Assembly (NCBI RefSeq): GCF_036002505.1
Contig: NZ_DASYTH010000230.1
Location: 17,537 to 81,536, forward strand
DNA length: 64,000 bases
Source: DASYTH01 sp036002505
GTDB taxonomy: Bacteria; Actinomycetota; Actinomycetes; Mycobacteriales; Pseudonocardiaceae
Direction: 5' to 3'
Shown: positions 52,173 through 60,069 of the stretch, one piece after another
Layout: each line of letters begins with the position of its first letter
How positions within the stretch are numbered: position 1 is the stretch's first letter
The notes under the pieces: generated by a model
Database searches by the model: none
Seen by the model: the letters and a program-made list of their open reading frames with translations, nothing else
Told to the model about the DNA's origin: nothing
Program-made: the position numbers and the translations under genes

Positions 52173-53150
52173 GTGACGCAGACGGTGACTGCTCCTTCTC
52201 GACCCGCGCGCCCGCACGCCCGCCCCCCGGCCCGCCGTGGCATGACCGCCTGGCAGCGCCTACGGCGGGACAAGGTGCTGCTCTTCGTCGCACTACCCGG
52301 GATTCTCTCCCTGCTGGTGTTCCATTACCTACCCCTGCTCGGCAACGTGATCGCGTTCAAGGAGTACGTGCCGTTCATCGGGATCCTGGACAGCCCGTGG
52401 GTCGGCATGGCCAACTTCATGGTGATCGTCAACGGCGACCCGGTCTTCGTCAACGCGCTGACCAACACGCTGGTGATCACCGCGCTGCAGGTGCTGATCG
52501 TGTTCCCCGCTCCGATCGGGCTGGCCCTGCTGCTCAACAGCCTCATGTCCGAGCGGATCAAGCGGATCGTGCAGAGCGTGCTGTACCTGCCGCACTTCCT
52601 GTCCTGGGTGATCGTCGTGGCGATCTTCCAGAAGATGCTGGGCGACGCCGGGCTGGTCAACCACTTCCTGCGCGACCTCAACCTCGGCACCGTGAACATC
52701 GTCAGCAACCCGGACGCGTTCAAGGCGCTGGTCACCGGGCAGGTGCTGTGGAAGGACGCCGGCTGGGCCACGATCCTGTTCCTGGCCGCGCTCGCCCGAA
52801 TCGACCAGACGCTCTACGAGGCGTCCGCCGTGGACGGTGCCGGGCGGTGGCGGCAGCTGTGGCACGTGACGCTCCCCGGGCTGCGGTCGCTGATCATCCT
52901 GCTGCTGATCCTGCGCCTCGGCGACTCGCTGTCCACCGGGTTCGAGCAGATCTTCCTGCAGCAGGGGGCGGTCGGTAAGACGGCCAGCGAGGTGCTGGAC
53001 ACCTACGTGTACAACCACGGCATCCTCGACGGCGACTGGGGCCCGAGCGCCGCGGTCGGCATGGTCAAGGGGGTCGTCGGGTTGCTGCTCGTGGTCGGCG
53101 CCAACACGCTGGCCCACCGGTTCGGGGAGCGAGGGATCTACCAGCGATGA
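52173..53150 (+). CDS. Sugar ABC transporter permease (LplB-like)
   Basis: A 325-residue permease with six membrane helices. The loop YEASAVDGAGRWRQLWHVTLPGLRSL is the EAA motif that contacts the ATPase. The opening RLRRDKVLLFVALPGILSLLVFHYLPLLGNVIAFKEYVPFIGI is typical of the LplB subgroup for oligosaccharides. The start is GTG 52173. It overlaps the second permease gene by 4 bp. No substrate-binding lipoprotein or ATPase gene is adjacent; the ATPase is probably a shared MsiK-type protein elsewhere. Confidence 0.92.
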   Translation: MTQTVTAPSRPARPHARPPARRGMTAWQRLRRDKVLLFVALPGILSLLVFHYLPLLGNVIAFKEYVPFIGILDSPWVGMANFMVIVNGDPVFVNALTNTLVITALQVLIVFPAPIGLALLLNSLMSERIKRIVQSVLYLPHFLSWVIVVAIFQKMLGDAGLVNHFLRDLNLGTVNIVSNPDAFKALVTGQVLWKDAGWATILFLAALARIDQTLYEASAVDGAGRWRQLWHVTLPGLRSLIILLLILRLGDSLSTGFEQIFLQQGAVGKTASEVLDTYVYNHGILDGDWGPSAAVGMVKGVVGLLLVVGANTLAHRFGERGIYQR

Positions 53151-54028
53151 GCACGACTCTGAACGCCCCGCCTCTGCCCGCCCGCGCGGCGAAGGGCCTC
53201 GTGCTGCTGATCTGCTGCGCGGTGGTGATCCTGCCGTTCGTCTCGGTGGTGTCCACCAGCCTTGCCACCCGCGAGCAGGTCACCCGCTCCGGCGGTCTGG
53301 TGCTGATACCCGACGAGATCAGCTTCGCGGCCTACGACGCGATTCTGAGCGGCGGCGTGGTCACCCGAGCGATGCTGGTGAGCCTGTTCGTCACGTTCGG
53401 CGGCACAGCGCTGAGCCTGATCTCCACCGCGCTCCTGGCCTACGGCCTGAGCCGGCTGGGCTCGTTCGGACACCGGCCGCTGCTGATGATCGTGCTGTTC
53501 GCCCTGCTGTTCACGCCCGGGATCATCCCGAGCTACCTGGTGGTGAAGAGCCTCGGCCTGGTCGACTCCTACTGGTCGCTCGCGCTCCCGGTCATGATCA
53601 ACGCGTTCAACGTGATCATCCTGCGGGCGTTCTTCATGGAGCTCCCCGAGGAGATCATCGACAGCGCCCGCATCGACGGCGCCGGCGACGTCGCCATCCT
53701 CTGGCGCATCGTGCTGCCGCTGAGCAAAGGCGTCCTCGCGGTCATCGCCCTGTTCTACGGCGTCGGCTACTGGAACGCGTTCTTCGCCGCTTTGTTGTAC
53801 CTCAACGACTTCAGCATGTGGCCGCTGCAGCTGGTACTGCGCACCTACGTGGTCAACCAGACCCAGCTCGGCGTCGATCAGCTCGGCGTCTCCGGCCAGG
53901 CCCTGCCGCCCCAGGAGTCCCTGCAGATGGCGATCCTGGTGCTGTCCATCATCCCGATCCTGCTGGTGTACCCGTTCGTCCAGCGCCACTTCACCAAGGG
54001 CGTCCTGATCGGCGCGGTCAAGGGCTGA
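53147..54028 (+). CDS. Sugar ABC transporter permease (LplC/YtcP-like)
   Basis: A 293-residue permease with six membrane helices and the EAA loop DSARIDGAGDVAILWRIVLPLSKGVLAVIALFYGVGYWN. It is the partner of the preceding permease. The C-terminus ends VYPFVQRHFTKGVLIGAVKG, the standard end of this subgroup. In most relatives a solute-binding protein gene stands next to the pair. Here repeat P5 follows at once and the next gene is a convergent cellulase. Confidence 0.92.
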   Translation: MSTTLNAPPLPARAAKGLVLLICCAVVILPFVSVVSTSLATREQVTRSGGLVLIPDEISFAAYDAILSGGVVTRAMLVSLFVTFGGTALSLISTALLAYGLSRLGSFGHRPLLMIVLFALLFTPGIIPSYLVVKSLGLVDSYWSLALPVMINAFNVIILRAFFMELPEEIIDSARIDGAGDVAILWRIVLPLSKGVLAVIALFYGVGYWNAFFAALLYLNDFSMWPLQLVLRTYVVNQTQLGVDQLGVSGQALPPQESLQMAILVLSIIPILLVYPFVQRHFTKGVLIGAVKG

Positions 54029-54029
54029 A

Positions 54030-54084
54030 TGCGATGAAGGGGGCCTTTCTCACGCCGGGCGTGAGAAAGGCCCCCTTCATCGCA
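54030..54084. repeat. Palindromic repeat P5 (27-bp perfect arms)
   Basis: Two 27-bp arms, starting TGCGATGAAGGGGGCC and ending with its exact complement, flank a single base. The element starts 1 bp after the permease stop and ends 10 bp before the end of the convergent GH6 gene, so it can stop transcription from both sides. It is the same class as P6 and P7. Confidence 0.88.
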
Positions 54085-54094
54085 CTTCACCTGG

Positions 54095-55675
54095 CTACCC
54101 CGCAGTGCACGGGTTTCCGTTGAGGGTGAACGAGGTCGGGTTGGCGTTGGTGCCGGAGTAGGTGCCCTGGAAGCCGAAGTTGGCCGTGCCGTTGGGCGCC
54201 ACCGTCCGGTTGTGGTCGACCGGGACCGCGGTGACCGACTGCCCGTTCTGCGTCACCGTGGCGTTCCAGGCGCTGGTGATGCGCTGGTTGCCGGCGAAGC
54301 TGAAGATCAGGGTCCAGCCGGAGATCGTGGCGGAGCCGGTGTTGGTGATGGTGACGTCGGCGGTGAAGCCGTTGTTCCAGGTGTTGGGGGTGTACCGGAC
54401 CGAGCACGGCCCGGTGCCGCCACCACCGTTCGGGGTGGTGAACGTGGCCAGGCCGGAGTTGCCGGAGAGGTTGCCGGCGGCGTCCCGGGCCCGGACGTAG
54501 ACCTGGTAGGTGGTGGCCGGGCTGAGGCCGGTGAGCGTCACCGAGGTGCCGGATGCCTGGGTCAGCAACGGATCCGTGGCGCCCTGCTCGCGGTAGACGT
54601 TGTAGCCGGCGACACTGCCGCTGTTGTCGGTGGAGCCGGTCCAGGACAGGCTCGCGCCGGTGGCGGTCACGGTGCCGACCGTGGGTGTGCCGGGGATGCT
54701 GGGCGGAGTGGTGTCCCCGCCCCCGCCGGCCGCCATGGCCAGGTCGAAGGCGCGCTGCGGGACGAACTGGCCGGCGGCGGCGATGCAGCCGTCCGCCTCA
54801 CCCGGGAGCTTGATCCACAGGAACGCGTCGATCATGGCGTCGCCGGTGGCGTTGGTGCTCGGCGTGCCGATGGCCCGGCCCGCCGGGTCGCACCACTCGC
54901 TGCCCAGCGGCCCGTTGCCGTTCCGGCTGGTGTCGATCACCGCGCGCAGCCGGGAGACGCCGGTGGCGGCGATGATCGCCTTGGCGTAGGAGACCTCGGC
55001 GCTTGTCGTGCGGTAGTTGGACACGTTGGTGGAGATGCCGTCGGCGCTGTTGGCGACGCCGGCGGCGACCAGGCGCGCGGCGATGACGTTGGGCGCGAGC
55101 CAGGCCGAGTGGCCGGAGTCGAAGTAGACCCGAGCCTGCGCCGAGCCGGCCTTGAGCCGCTGCCCGGCGTAGGCCATGGAGGCCTGGACGTCGGCCTGCT
55201 GTTGCGCGGTCATGCAGTCGCTCATCAGCGACAGCACGTCCGGTTCCAGGATGATCGTGGCCGGGCGGCCGGCGAGGCCGGCGGAGAGCTGGTCGATCCA
55301 GGCCCGGTACGCGGAATGGCTGGGCGCGCCGCCGGAACTCGCGCCGCCGCAGTCGCGGTTGGGCATGTTGTAGACGACCAGGATCGGGATCTTGCCGGCG
55401 TTCGCCGCGGCCGCGGTGAACGAGTCCACCTGGGACCGGATGGCCGAGGTGTTGGTCGTGGTGTACCAGCGGGGTTGGGGGACGGCGGCGATCCGGTCGC
55501 GGATCAGCGGGGTGCGCGAGTCGCCGGGGTTGGCGGCGACCCATTGGGCGGCTTGGGTTTGCGGGTCTGTGTAGAACACCGAGTCGGCTCCCAGAGCAGC
55601 CGGCGGTACCAGCAGGGCGGCTCCCGTGACGCCGGCGAGCACGACAGCCGTCGTCAGGGTACGTCGTCGTACCAT
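54095..55675 (-). CDS. Secreted GH6 cellulase with FN3 and CBM2 domains
   Basis: A 526-residue cellulase. A signal peptide ends near ALGA (residue 30). The GH6 domain shows YNMPNRDCGGASSGG with Asp108, TIILEPDVLSLM with the acid Asp145, VIDTSRNGNGP and LWIKLPGEADG. The short loops suggest an endoglucanase rather than a tunnel cellobiohydrolase. A fibronectin III domain (about 325-415) and a family 2 cellulose-binding module (about 425-526) follow. A CebR-type palindrome lies 70 bp before the ATG. Confidence 0.94.
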   Translation of the reverse strand: MVRRRTLTTAVVLAGVTGAALLVPPAALGADSVFYTDPQTQAAQWVAANPGDSRTPLIRDRIAAVPQPRWYTTTNTSAIRSQVDSFTAAAANAGKIPILVVYNMPNRDCGGASSGGAPSHSAYRAWIDQLSAGLAGRPATIILEPDVLSLMSDCMTAQQQADVQASMAYAGQRLKAGSAQARVYFDSGHSAWLAPNVIAARLVAAGVANSADGISTNVSNYRTTSAEVSYAKAIIAATGVSRLRAVIDTSRNGNGPLGSEWCDPAGRAIGTPSTNATGDAMIDAFLWIKLPGEADGCIAAAGQFVPQRAFDLAMAAGGGGDTTPPSIPGTPTVGTVTATGASLSWTGSTDNSGSVAGYNVYREQGATDPLLTQASGTSVTLTGLSPATTYQVYVRARDAAGNLSGNSGLATFTTPNGGGGTGPCSVRYTPNTWNNGFTADVTITNTGSATISGWTLIFSFAGNQRITSAWNATVTQNGQSVTAVPVDHNRTVAPNGTANFGFQGTYSGTNANPTSFTLNGNPCTAG

Positions 55676-55693
55676 TGTCTGTCCTTAGTAGAA

Positions 55694-55723
55694 CAACGGG
55701 TTGACGTCACCGCCAACCCGTTG
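55694..55723 (-). other. Inverted repeat in the GH6 5' leader
   Basis: CAACGGGTTG and CAACCCGTTG pair across a 10-nt centre, between the CebR box and the GH6 start (reverse strand). It can form a 10-bp hairpin in the mRNA leader, perhaps stabilising the cellulase message, or be a second operator. Confidence 0.5.
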
Positions 55724-55740
55724 CATGGCAACAGTTCCGT

Positions 55741-55762
55741 TTCTGGGAGCGCTCCCAGAAAC
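55741..55762. promoter_or_regulatory. CebR-type operator before the GH6 cellulase
   Basis: A 22-bp perfect palindrome whose core, 55745-55758, is TGGGAGCGCTCCCA, identical to the core at 43140-43153. It lies 70 bp upstream of the GH6 ATG. In streptomycetes CebR boxes control cellulases and the cellobiose importer, so cello-oligosaccharide induction is the natural reading. Confidence 0.87.
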
Positions 55763-55797
55763 TCTAGAGTAGCTTGCCGGTCACGAAGAGGGAAGGG

Positions 55798-56013
55798 TCA
55801 GGCCACATCCGAACGGCCGGCACCGGGCTCATCCACCTGGACGAGCACGACCGGTTCCGGCTCGAGCGCGTCGGCCACCCGGCGCAGGGCCCGGGCCAAC
55901 GTGCGCCGGTCCGCCGTGGACAGTTCGCCGAAAGCGATTTCGTCCACCACCGGGGCAAGCTCGTCCCGGAGCAGGGTCAGCATGGCGACCAGCCGGGCGT
56001 CGCCGAGGCTCAT
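55798..56013 (-). CDS. Small hypothetical protein
   Basis: A protein of about 71 residues: MSLGDARLVAMLTLLRDELAPVVDEIAFGELSTADRRTLARALRRVADALEPEPVVLVQVDEPGAG. It is all-helical with an acidic C-terminus. ATG 56013 is used; an in-frame GTG lies at 56022. I do not recognise a named family. It stands between the cellulase and xylanase genes, on the same strand, with a terminator hairpin upstream, so it is probably expressed on its own. Confidence 0.6.
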   Translation of the reverse strand: MSLGDARLVAMLTLLRDELAPVVDEIAFGELSTADRRTLARALRRVADALEPEPVVLVQVDEPGAGRSDVA

Positions 56014-56052
56014 CCGGTACACAGCGGACCCCCTTGACCGAAAAGGGGGTCC

Positions 56053-56089
56053 GGGGTCAGCGCGGCTGCAGCGATGCCGCGCCGACCCC
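56053..56089 (-). terminator. Hairpin after the xylanase gene
   Basis: GGGGTCAGCGCGGC (56053-56066) pairs with GCCGCGCCGACCCC (56076-56089) with one mismatch. It lies about 130 bp past the GH10 stop and 40 bp before the small hypothetical gene (reverse strand). It is a probable xylanase terminator. Confidence 0.6.
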
Positions 56090-56220
56090 GGCCCTTTGGT
56101 CGAGCTATCGGCTGATGACCACGGTAGTCAACGACCGCGGCGCTAGCTCGACCGCCAGACACCGGCTGCGCACGGAGGCAGAACCGGGTCTGGACAACGG
56201 GACCGTGCCGGGACATGGAT

Positions 56221-57324
56221 CTACCGGCGGCCGGCTAACGCGAGAACAGCTTGCAGCTCCTGGTAGCCCGGCTTGCTCGCGAAGTTCTCGTCGAGCAGGT
56301 TGGCCGCGCCCTGTCCGGTGAAGAACCCCGGAACCCAGGAGTACTTGTCGGTGTAACCCCACACGGTGAACGAGGTGCAGCGCCGGGCCAGCAGGCAGCC
56401 CTGCATGAGCACGCTGTACCCCTGCGCCTGGGCCTGGAGCTTGACCGTGTCCGACGGCATGACCATGCGGACGTCCACCTCGGTGAGCGAGGTCTCCAGG
56501 CCGAGGTTCTCGAAGCGCTTGAGGTTCGCGGCGACCTGCGCGGCGGTGTTGAAGCCGAACTGGACGCCGAGGTGGCCCTGCGCGCCGAAGCCGTCGACCG
56601 GGACGCCCTGCTTGAGGAGGTCCTGGGCGAGCCGGAAGTAGGCGTCGCTCTTGGGGTTGCCGGCTTCCACGTTGTAATCGTTGAGGTACAGCTTCACGTG
56701 CGGATCGGCCTGGTGCGCCCAGCGGAACGCGTCGGCGATGTAGCCGGGGCCGAGGTTCTGCAGCCAGATCGTGTCGCGGAGGTTGGCGTTGTCGTCGATC
56801 ACCTCGTTGACCACGTCCCACTGGTACAGCTTGCCCCGGAAGTGCGAGACCTCATCGATGATGTGCTGGCGCAGAATCGTGCGCAGCTCGGCCGGGGTGA
56901 TCGCGCCGGAGGCGACGCCGTCGGTCAACCACATGGGCAGCTGGTTGTGCCAGACCAGGGTGTGGCCGCGAATACCCTGGTTGTTGCGGCGTGCGGCGGC
57001 GACGAGCTCGTCGGCGGCGGTGAAGTCGAGCTGACCGCGGACGGGCTCGACGAGCCCCCACTTCATGACGTTCTCCGCGGTGATCGAACTGAACTCGGTG
57101 GCGATGCGCTCGCGGTAGGTTGTGTCGTTGGTGAAGGCGTCGTGGTCAACCGCGGTACCGATCTTGAGATCGACGCGTTTGGCCAGATCGCGCAGGGGCG
57201 AATCGATGGCGACGCCGCCGCGGCGGTCCGCGGAGGTGTCGTCGGCGGAGCTGGCCACCAGGCCAGCGGAGAGCAGGGTGGATCCGGCTAACAACACGAC
57301 GGCAGCGGCAGTGCTGAGTCTCAT
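56221..57324 (-). CDS. Secreted GH10 endo-beta-1,4-xylanase
   Basis: A 367-residue xylanase with a signal peptide of about 25 residues and one GH10 domain. The acid/base is Glu174 in YQWDVVNEVID, and the nucleophile is Glu282 in SLTEVDVRM. GHTLVWHNQLPMWL, YLNDYN and GFGAQGHLG line the active cleft. There is no carbohydrate-binding module, unlike the neighbouring cellulase and esterases. It is transcribed divergently from the LacI gene. A TTGACG-N18-TAATCT promoter with an operator over the -10 precedes it. Confidence 0.94.
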   Translation of the reverse strand: MRLSTAAAVVLLAGSTLLSAGLVASSADDTSADRRGGVAIDSPLRDLAKRVDLKIGTAVDHDAFTNDTTYRERIATEFSSITAENVMKWGLVEPVRGQLDFTAADELVAAARRNNQGIRGHTLVWHNQLPMWLTDGVASGAITPAELRTILRQHIIDEVSHFRGKLYQWDVVNEVIDDNANLRDTIWLQNLGPGYIADAFRWAHQADPHVKLYLNDYNVEAGNPKSDAYFRLAQDLLKQGVPVDGFGAQGHLGVQFGFNTAAQVAANLKRFENLGLETSLTEVDVRMVMPSDTVKLQAQAQGYSVLMQGCLLARRCTSFTVWGYTDKYSWVPGFFTGQGAANLLDENFASKPGYQELQAVLALAGRR

Positions 57325-57344
57325 GAGACGACACTCCGAAAATT

Positions 57345-57403
57345 ATCGGAAACTCTTCCGTTACTCTGCCGGAAGATTAGAGTGCAAGGGTTTTGACCGT
57401 CAA
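57345..57403 (-). promoter_or_regulatory. Xylanase promoter with overlapping operators
   Basis: On the reverse strand TTGACG (57403-57398) and TAATCT (57379-57374) are 18 bp apart. The -10 overlaps TCTGCCGGAAGA (57365-57376), one base different from the GH3 operator. A second inverted repeat, CGGAA-N4-TTCCG (57347-57360), lies downstream, between the promoter and the xylanase start. A bound repressor would block transcription. Confidence 0.68.
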
Positions 57404-57519
57404 CCCGTCCAGCTACGAAACAGGCAGGCAGATGCGGGGAACGTGGCGATCCAGGGCCTATGCTTGGTCGTCGCAACCTTTCGGTCGTAGTCTGAGCGGT
57501 ACCGGCGAAGGAGACGCCC

Positions 57520-58536
57520 TTGACGATCGACGGAGAACGTAAGGTCACCATCACGGCCATCGCGCGGGAGGCCGGCGTATCCGTGCCCACCGTGTCGCGC
57601 GTGGTGAACGGGCGCTCCGACGTGTCGCCAGCCACCCGCGCCAGAATCGAAGAACTGCTCCACGAACACGGCTACCGCCGCCGCACCTCGCGGCGCCGCG
57701 ACCGCGCCGGGCTGATCGACCTGGTCTTCAACGACCTCGACAGCCCGTGGGCCGTGGAGATCATCCGCGGGGTGGAGGACGTGGCGCACGCGGCCGGCGT
57801 TGGCACGGTCATCTCCGCCACCCACCGGCGCTCGACCTCGACGCGCCAGTGGCTGGAGAACCTCCGGGCGCGTGCGTCGGACGCGGTGATCCTGGTGGCG
57901 TCCACGCTGCAGCCGACCCATCAGGCAGAGTTGCGGCGGTTGAACGTGCCGATCGTGGCGGTGGACCCGGCCGGGGTGCCGGCGCTGGACGTGCCGACGG
58001 TGGGGGCGACGAACTGGGCCGGCGGGTTGGCGGCGACGGAGCACCTGATCGGCTTGGGGCACCGGCGGATCGGGTTCATCGCCGGGCCGCCTCGGTTGCT
58101 GTGCAGCCGGGCGCGGTTGGACGGGCACCGGGCGGCACTGGAAGCGGCTGGAATCGAGTCGGATCCGGATCTGGTGCAGCCGGGGACGTTCTACCACGAG
58201 TCCGGTTTCCAGGGGGCGGTGGCGTTGCTGGATCTGGAGGATCCGCCGACGGCCATCTTCGCGGCCAGCGACCAGATGGCTTTCGGGGTGTATGAAGCCG
58301 TCCGGCAGCGGGGGTTGCGGATTCCAGACGATTTGAGCGTGCTCGGGTTTGACGATCTGCCGGAGGCGCGGTGGGCTTCGCCGCCGTTGACCACGGTTCG
58401 GCAGCCGCTGGCGGAAATGGGGACGCTGGCGGCGCGAACGGTGTTGCGGTTGGCTAAAGGCGAGGAGATTGAGAGTCCTCGGGTGGAATTGGCTACGCAC
58501 CTGGTGGTTAGGGACAGCACGGCGGCGGCCAAATAG
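57520..58536 (+). CDS. LacI-family transcriptional regulator
   Basis: A 338-residue repressor. The N-terminal helix-turn-helix is VTITAIAREAGVSVPTVSRVVNGRSDVSPATRARIEELLHEHGYRRR. The periplasmic-binding-protein-like effector domain has IIRGVEDVAHAAGVGTVIS, GLAATEHLIGLGHRRIGFIAGP, FAASDQMAFGVYEAVRQRGLRIPDDLSVLGFDDLPEA and PLTTVRQPLAEMG. AAGGAG lies 7 nt before the TTG start. Its position opposite the xylanase and the shared TTCCGGAA sites make it a likely xylan/xylobiose regulator, although CebR-like action on the TGGGAGCGCTCCCA boxes cannot be excluded. Confidence 0.9.
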   Translation: MTIDGERKVTITAIAREAGVSVPTVSRVVNGRSDVSPATRARIEELLHEHGYRRRTSRRRDRAGLIDLVFNDLDSPWAVEIIRGVEDVAHAAGVGTVISATHRRSTSTRQWLENLRARASDAVILVASTLQPTHQAELRRLNVPIVAVDPAGVPALDVPTVGATNWAGGLAATEHLIGLGHRRIGFIAGPPRLLCSRARLDGHRAALEAAGIESDPDLVQPGTFYHESGFQGAVALLDLEDPPTAIFAASDQMAFGVYEAVRQRGLRIPDDLSVLGFDDLPEARWASPPLTTVRQPLAEMGTLAARTVLRLAKGEEIESPRVELATHLVVRDSTAAAK

Positions 58537-58830
58537 GTTTAGGGCGGCGCGCATTGTGCGGGGTCGCCCCTCCAATGTCAAGGGCGCTTCGCGTCGCTTC
58601 GCGATCGCCGCGCCAGCCTATCTAGGTTGTGGGACTTGATAATGGGCGCGGCGACCCTTGACATCGGAGCCTCTGCGACCCCTGGGCGCGCCAAGGCGCG
58701 GGCAGGGCGGACGCCCTGCCCTACCCGCGCGCGCCGCCCCCATACCCCAATAGGCCGTCGCACCTCCATTCACCCGAAGGTGTAATGGCAACGACCAGAA
58801 ATTTAGGTGCGGCCGGGTAGAATTAGGGGT
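58537..58830. other. Intergenic region holding the left inverted repeat
   Basis: There is no gene. Most of the stretch is the left arm of the inverted repeat pair (58543-58737). The rest, 58738-58830, is the upstream region of the HNH gene. In it TAGAAT (58818-58823) lies 7 nt before GTG 58831, as expected for a leaderless transcript. Confidence 0.6.
58543..58737. repeat. Left ~195-bp inverted repeat arm flanking the HNH gene
   Basis: It begins GGCGGCGCGCATTGTGCGGG and passes through GATCGCCGCGCCAGCC, GCGGCGACCCTTGAC, GGAGCCTCTGCGACCCCTGG and CGCGCCAAGGCGCGGGCAGG. It ends after the small hairpin GGCAGGGCGG-ACGCCCTGCC in CGCGCGCGCCGC. The reverse complement of 60173-60378 matches along the whole length with scattered substitutions and short indels. 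Confidence 0.85.
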
Positions 58831-58831
58831 G
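58818..58831 (+). promoter_or_regulatory. Leaderless-type promoter of the HNH gene
   Basis: TAGAAT fits the actinobacterial -10 consensus TANNNT. Its last base is 8 nt before the G of GTG 58831, the spacing at which transcription would start at the start codon itself. No Shine-Dalgarno sequence with normal spacing is present, which agrees with leaderless translation. Confidence 0.5.
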
Positions 58832-60069
58832 TGCGGAAAGCGCTGGATCTCGACACGTTGAGCGGTGGGGAATACCTCGCCGCGCTGAAAGAGATCGCCC
58901 TCCGCATGCGCCGCGACTACGCGTTGATGCTGGACACGATCGCGGAATTGGAGCACGCGCAGACCGCGCAATTCGCCGGCTACGCCGACCTGGCGGGCCT
59001 GATCGCCGAATTCCTCAACATCACCCGCACCGACGCCCAACGCCTGGTCACCCAATCCGAACTGGTCGCCGAGACCGTGACACCGGTCGGCTACACCGCC
59101 CCGGCCAAGCTGCCCAAGGTGCGCGAAGCCCTTCACGAGGGTGCGCTGGACCCCAAGCACGTCGACGCCATCGCCCGGGTGGTGGCCGAAGTGCCGAACT
59201 GGGCCAGCTACGAACACCGCGACCTCGTCGAAACCACCCTCACCGACACCGCCCGAGTCTGCACCCCCCGCACCGTCACCGAACACGGCCGGGTCCTGCT
59301 CCAACACATCAACCAGGACAGCGCCAACCCCAAGCTCGAAGACGAGCAGGCCGAACCCAGCAACACCTTCCACTACAGCCGTACCCGGGATGGCGGGGCC
59401 AAGTACCGCGGCCAGATGGACGCCGAAACCGCCGACGAACTCGAAGCCATGCTCGGGCCCTTGACCAAGCCACACAAGCAGCCCGACGGCTCCCCGGACC
59501 CGCGCTCCCTCGTGCAGCGGCAGGGCGACGCCCTGTGCGACATCATCCACCTGGCCGCGAAGTCCGACGGGCTACCCAAGCAGGGCGGGCAGAAGCCGCA
59601 TCTGAATGTGCACCTCGATCTCAACGTCCTCACCGATGCGGTGGCCACCGCCACCCTCGACAGCGGCACCCCACTGTGCCCCTCCGCCGCCCGCCGGCTG
59701 GCCTGCGACGCGGACGTCATCCCCATCGTCCTCAACGGCGAGTCGGTCCCGCTAGATGTCGGCCGCACCCGCCGGCTAGTCAAACCAGCACAGCGCAAAG
59801 CCTTGGTAGCACGGGACCGCGGGTGCGCGTACCCCGGCTGCCCACTAGCCGCTCGGTGGTGCGACGCGCACCATGCGGCGCATTGGGTCGACGGCGGCGC
59901 AACGGACCTAGCCAACCTGGTGCTGCTCTGCCGCCGACACCACAGGATCTTGCACCACTCCGCCTGGGAAATCCAATTCCACCAAGGGATCCCCTACTTC
60001 GTCCCACCCGCGTGGTTGGACCCCACCCGAACACCAGTACGCAACATCCTGCACCACCCCCGCCAGTAA
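58831..60069 (+). CDS. DUF222/HNH endonuclease (13E12 repeat family-like)
   Basis: A 412-residue protein. The helical DUF222 domain fills residues 1 to about 300 (LEHAQTAQFAGYADLAGLIAEFLNITRTDAQRLVTQSELVAE, ALHEGALDPKHVDAIARVV, QRQGDALCDIIHLA). The C-terminus holds a zinc-linked HNH nuclease: RDRGCAYPGCPLAARWCDAHHAAHWVDGGATDLANLVLLCRRHHRILHH. This architecture defines the mycobacterial REP13E12 repeat proteins, often multicopy. The gene lies between two long inverted repeats, so it may be the active part of a mobile or homing-like unit. Confidence 0.88.
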   Translation: MRKALDLDTLSGGEYLAALKEIALRMRRDYALMLDTIAELEHAQTAQFAGYADLAGLIAEFLNITRTDAQRLVTQSELVAETVTPVGYTAPAKLPKVREALHEGALDPKHVDAIARVVAEVPNWASYEHRDLVETTLTDTARVCTPRTVTEHGRVLLQHINQDSANPKLEDEQAEPSNTFHYSRTRDGGAKYRGQMDAETADELEAMLGPLTKPHKQPDGSPDPRSLVQRQGDALCDIIHLAAKSDGLPKQGGQKPHLNVHLDLNVLTDAVATATLDSGTPLCPSAARRLACDADVIPIVLNGESVPLDVGRTRRLVKPAQRKALVARDRGCAYPGCPLAARWCDAHHAAHWVDGGATDLANLVLLCRRHHRILHHSAWEIQFHQGIPYFVPPAWLDPTRTPVRNILHHPRQ

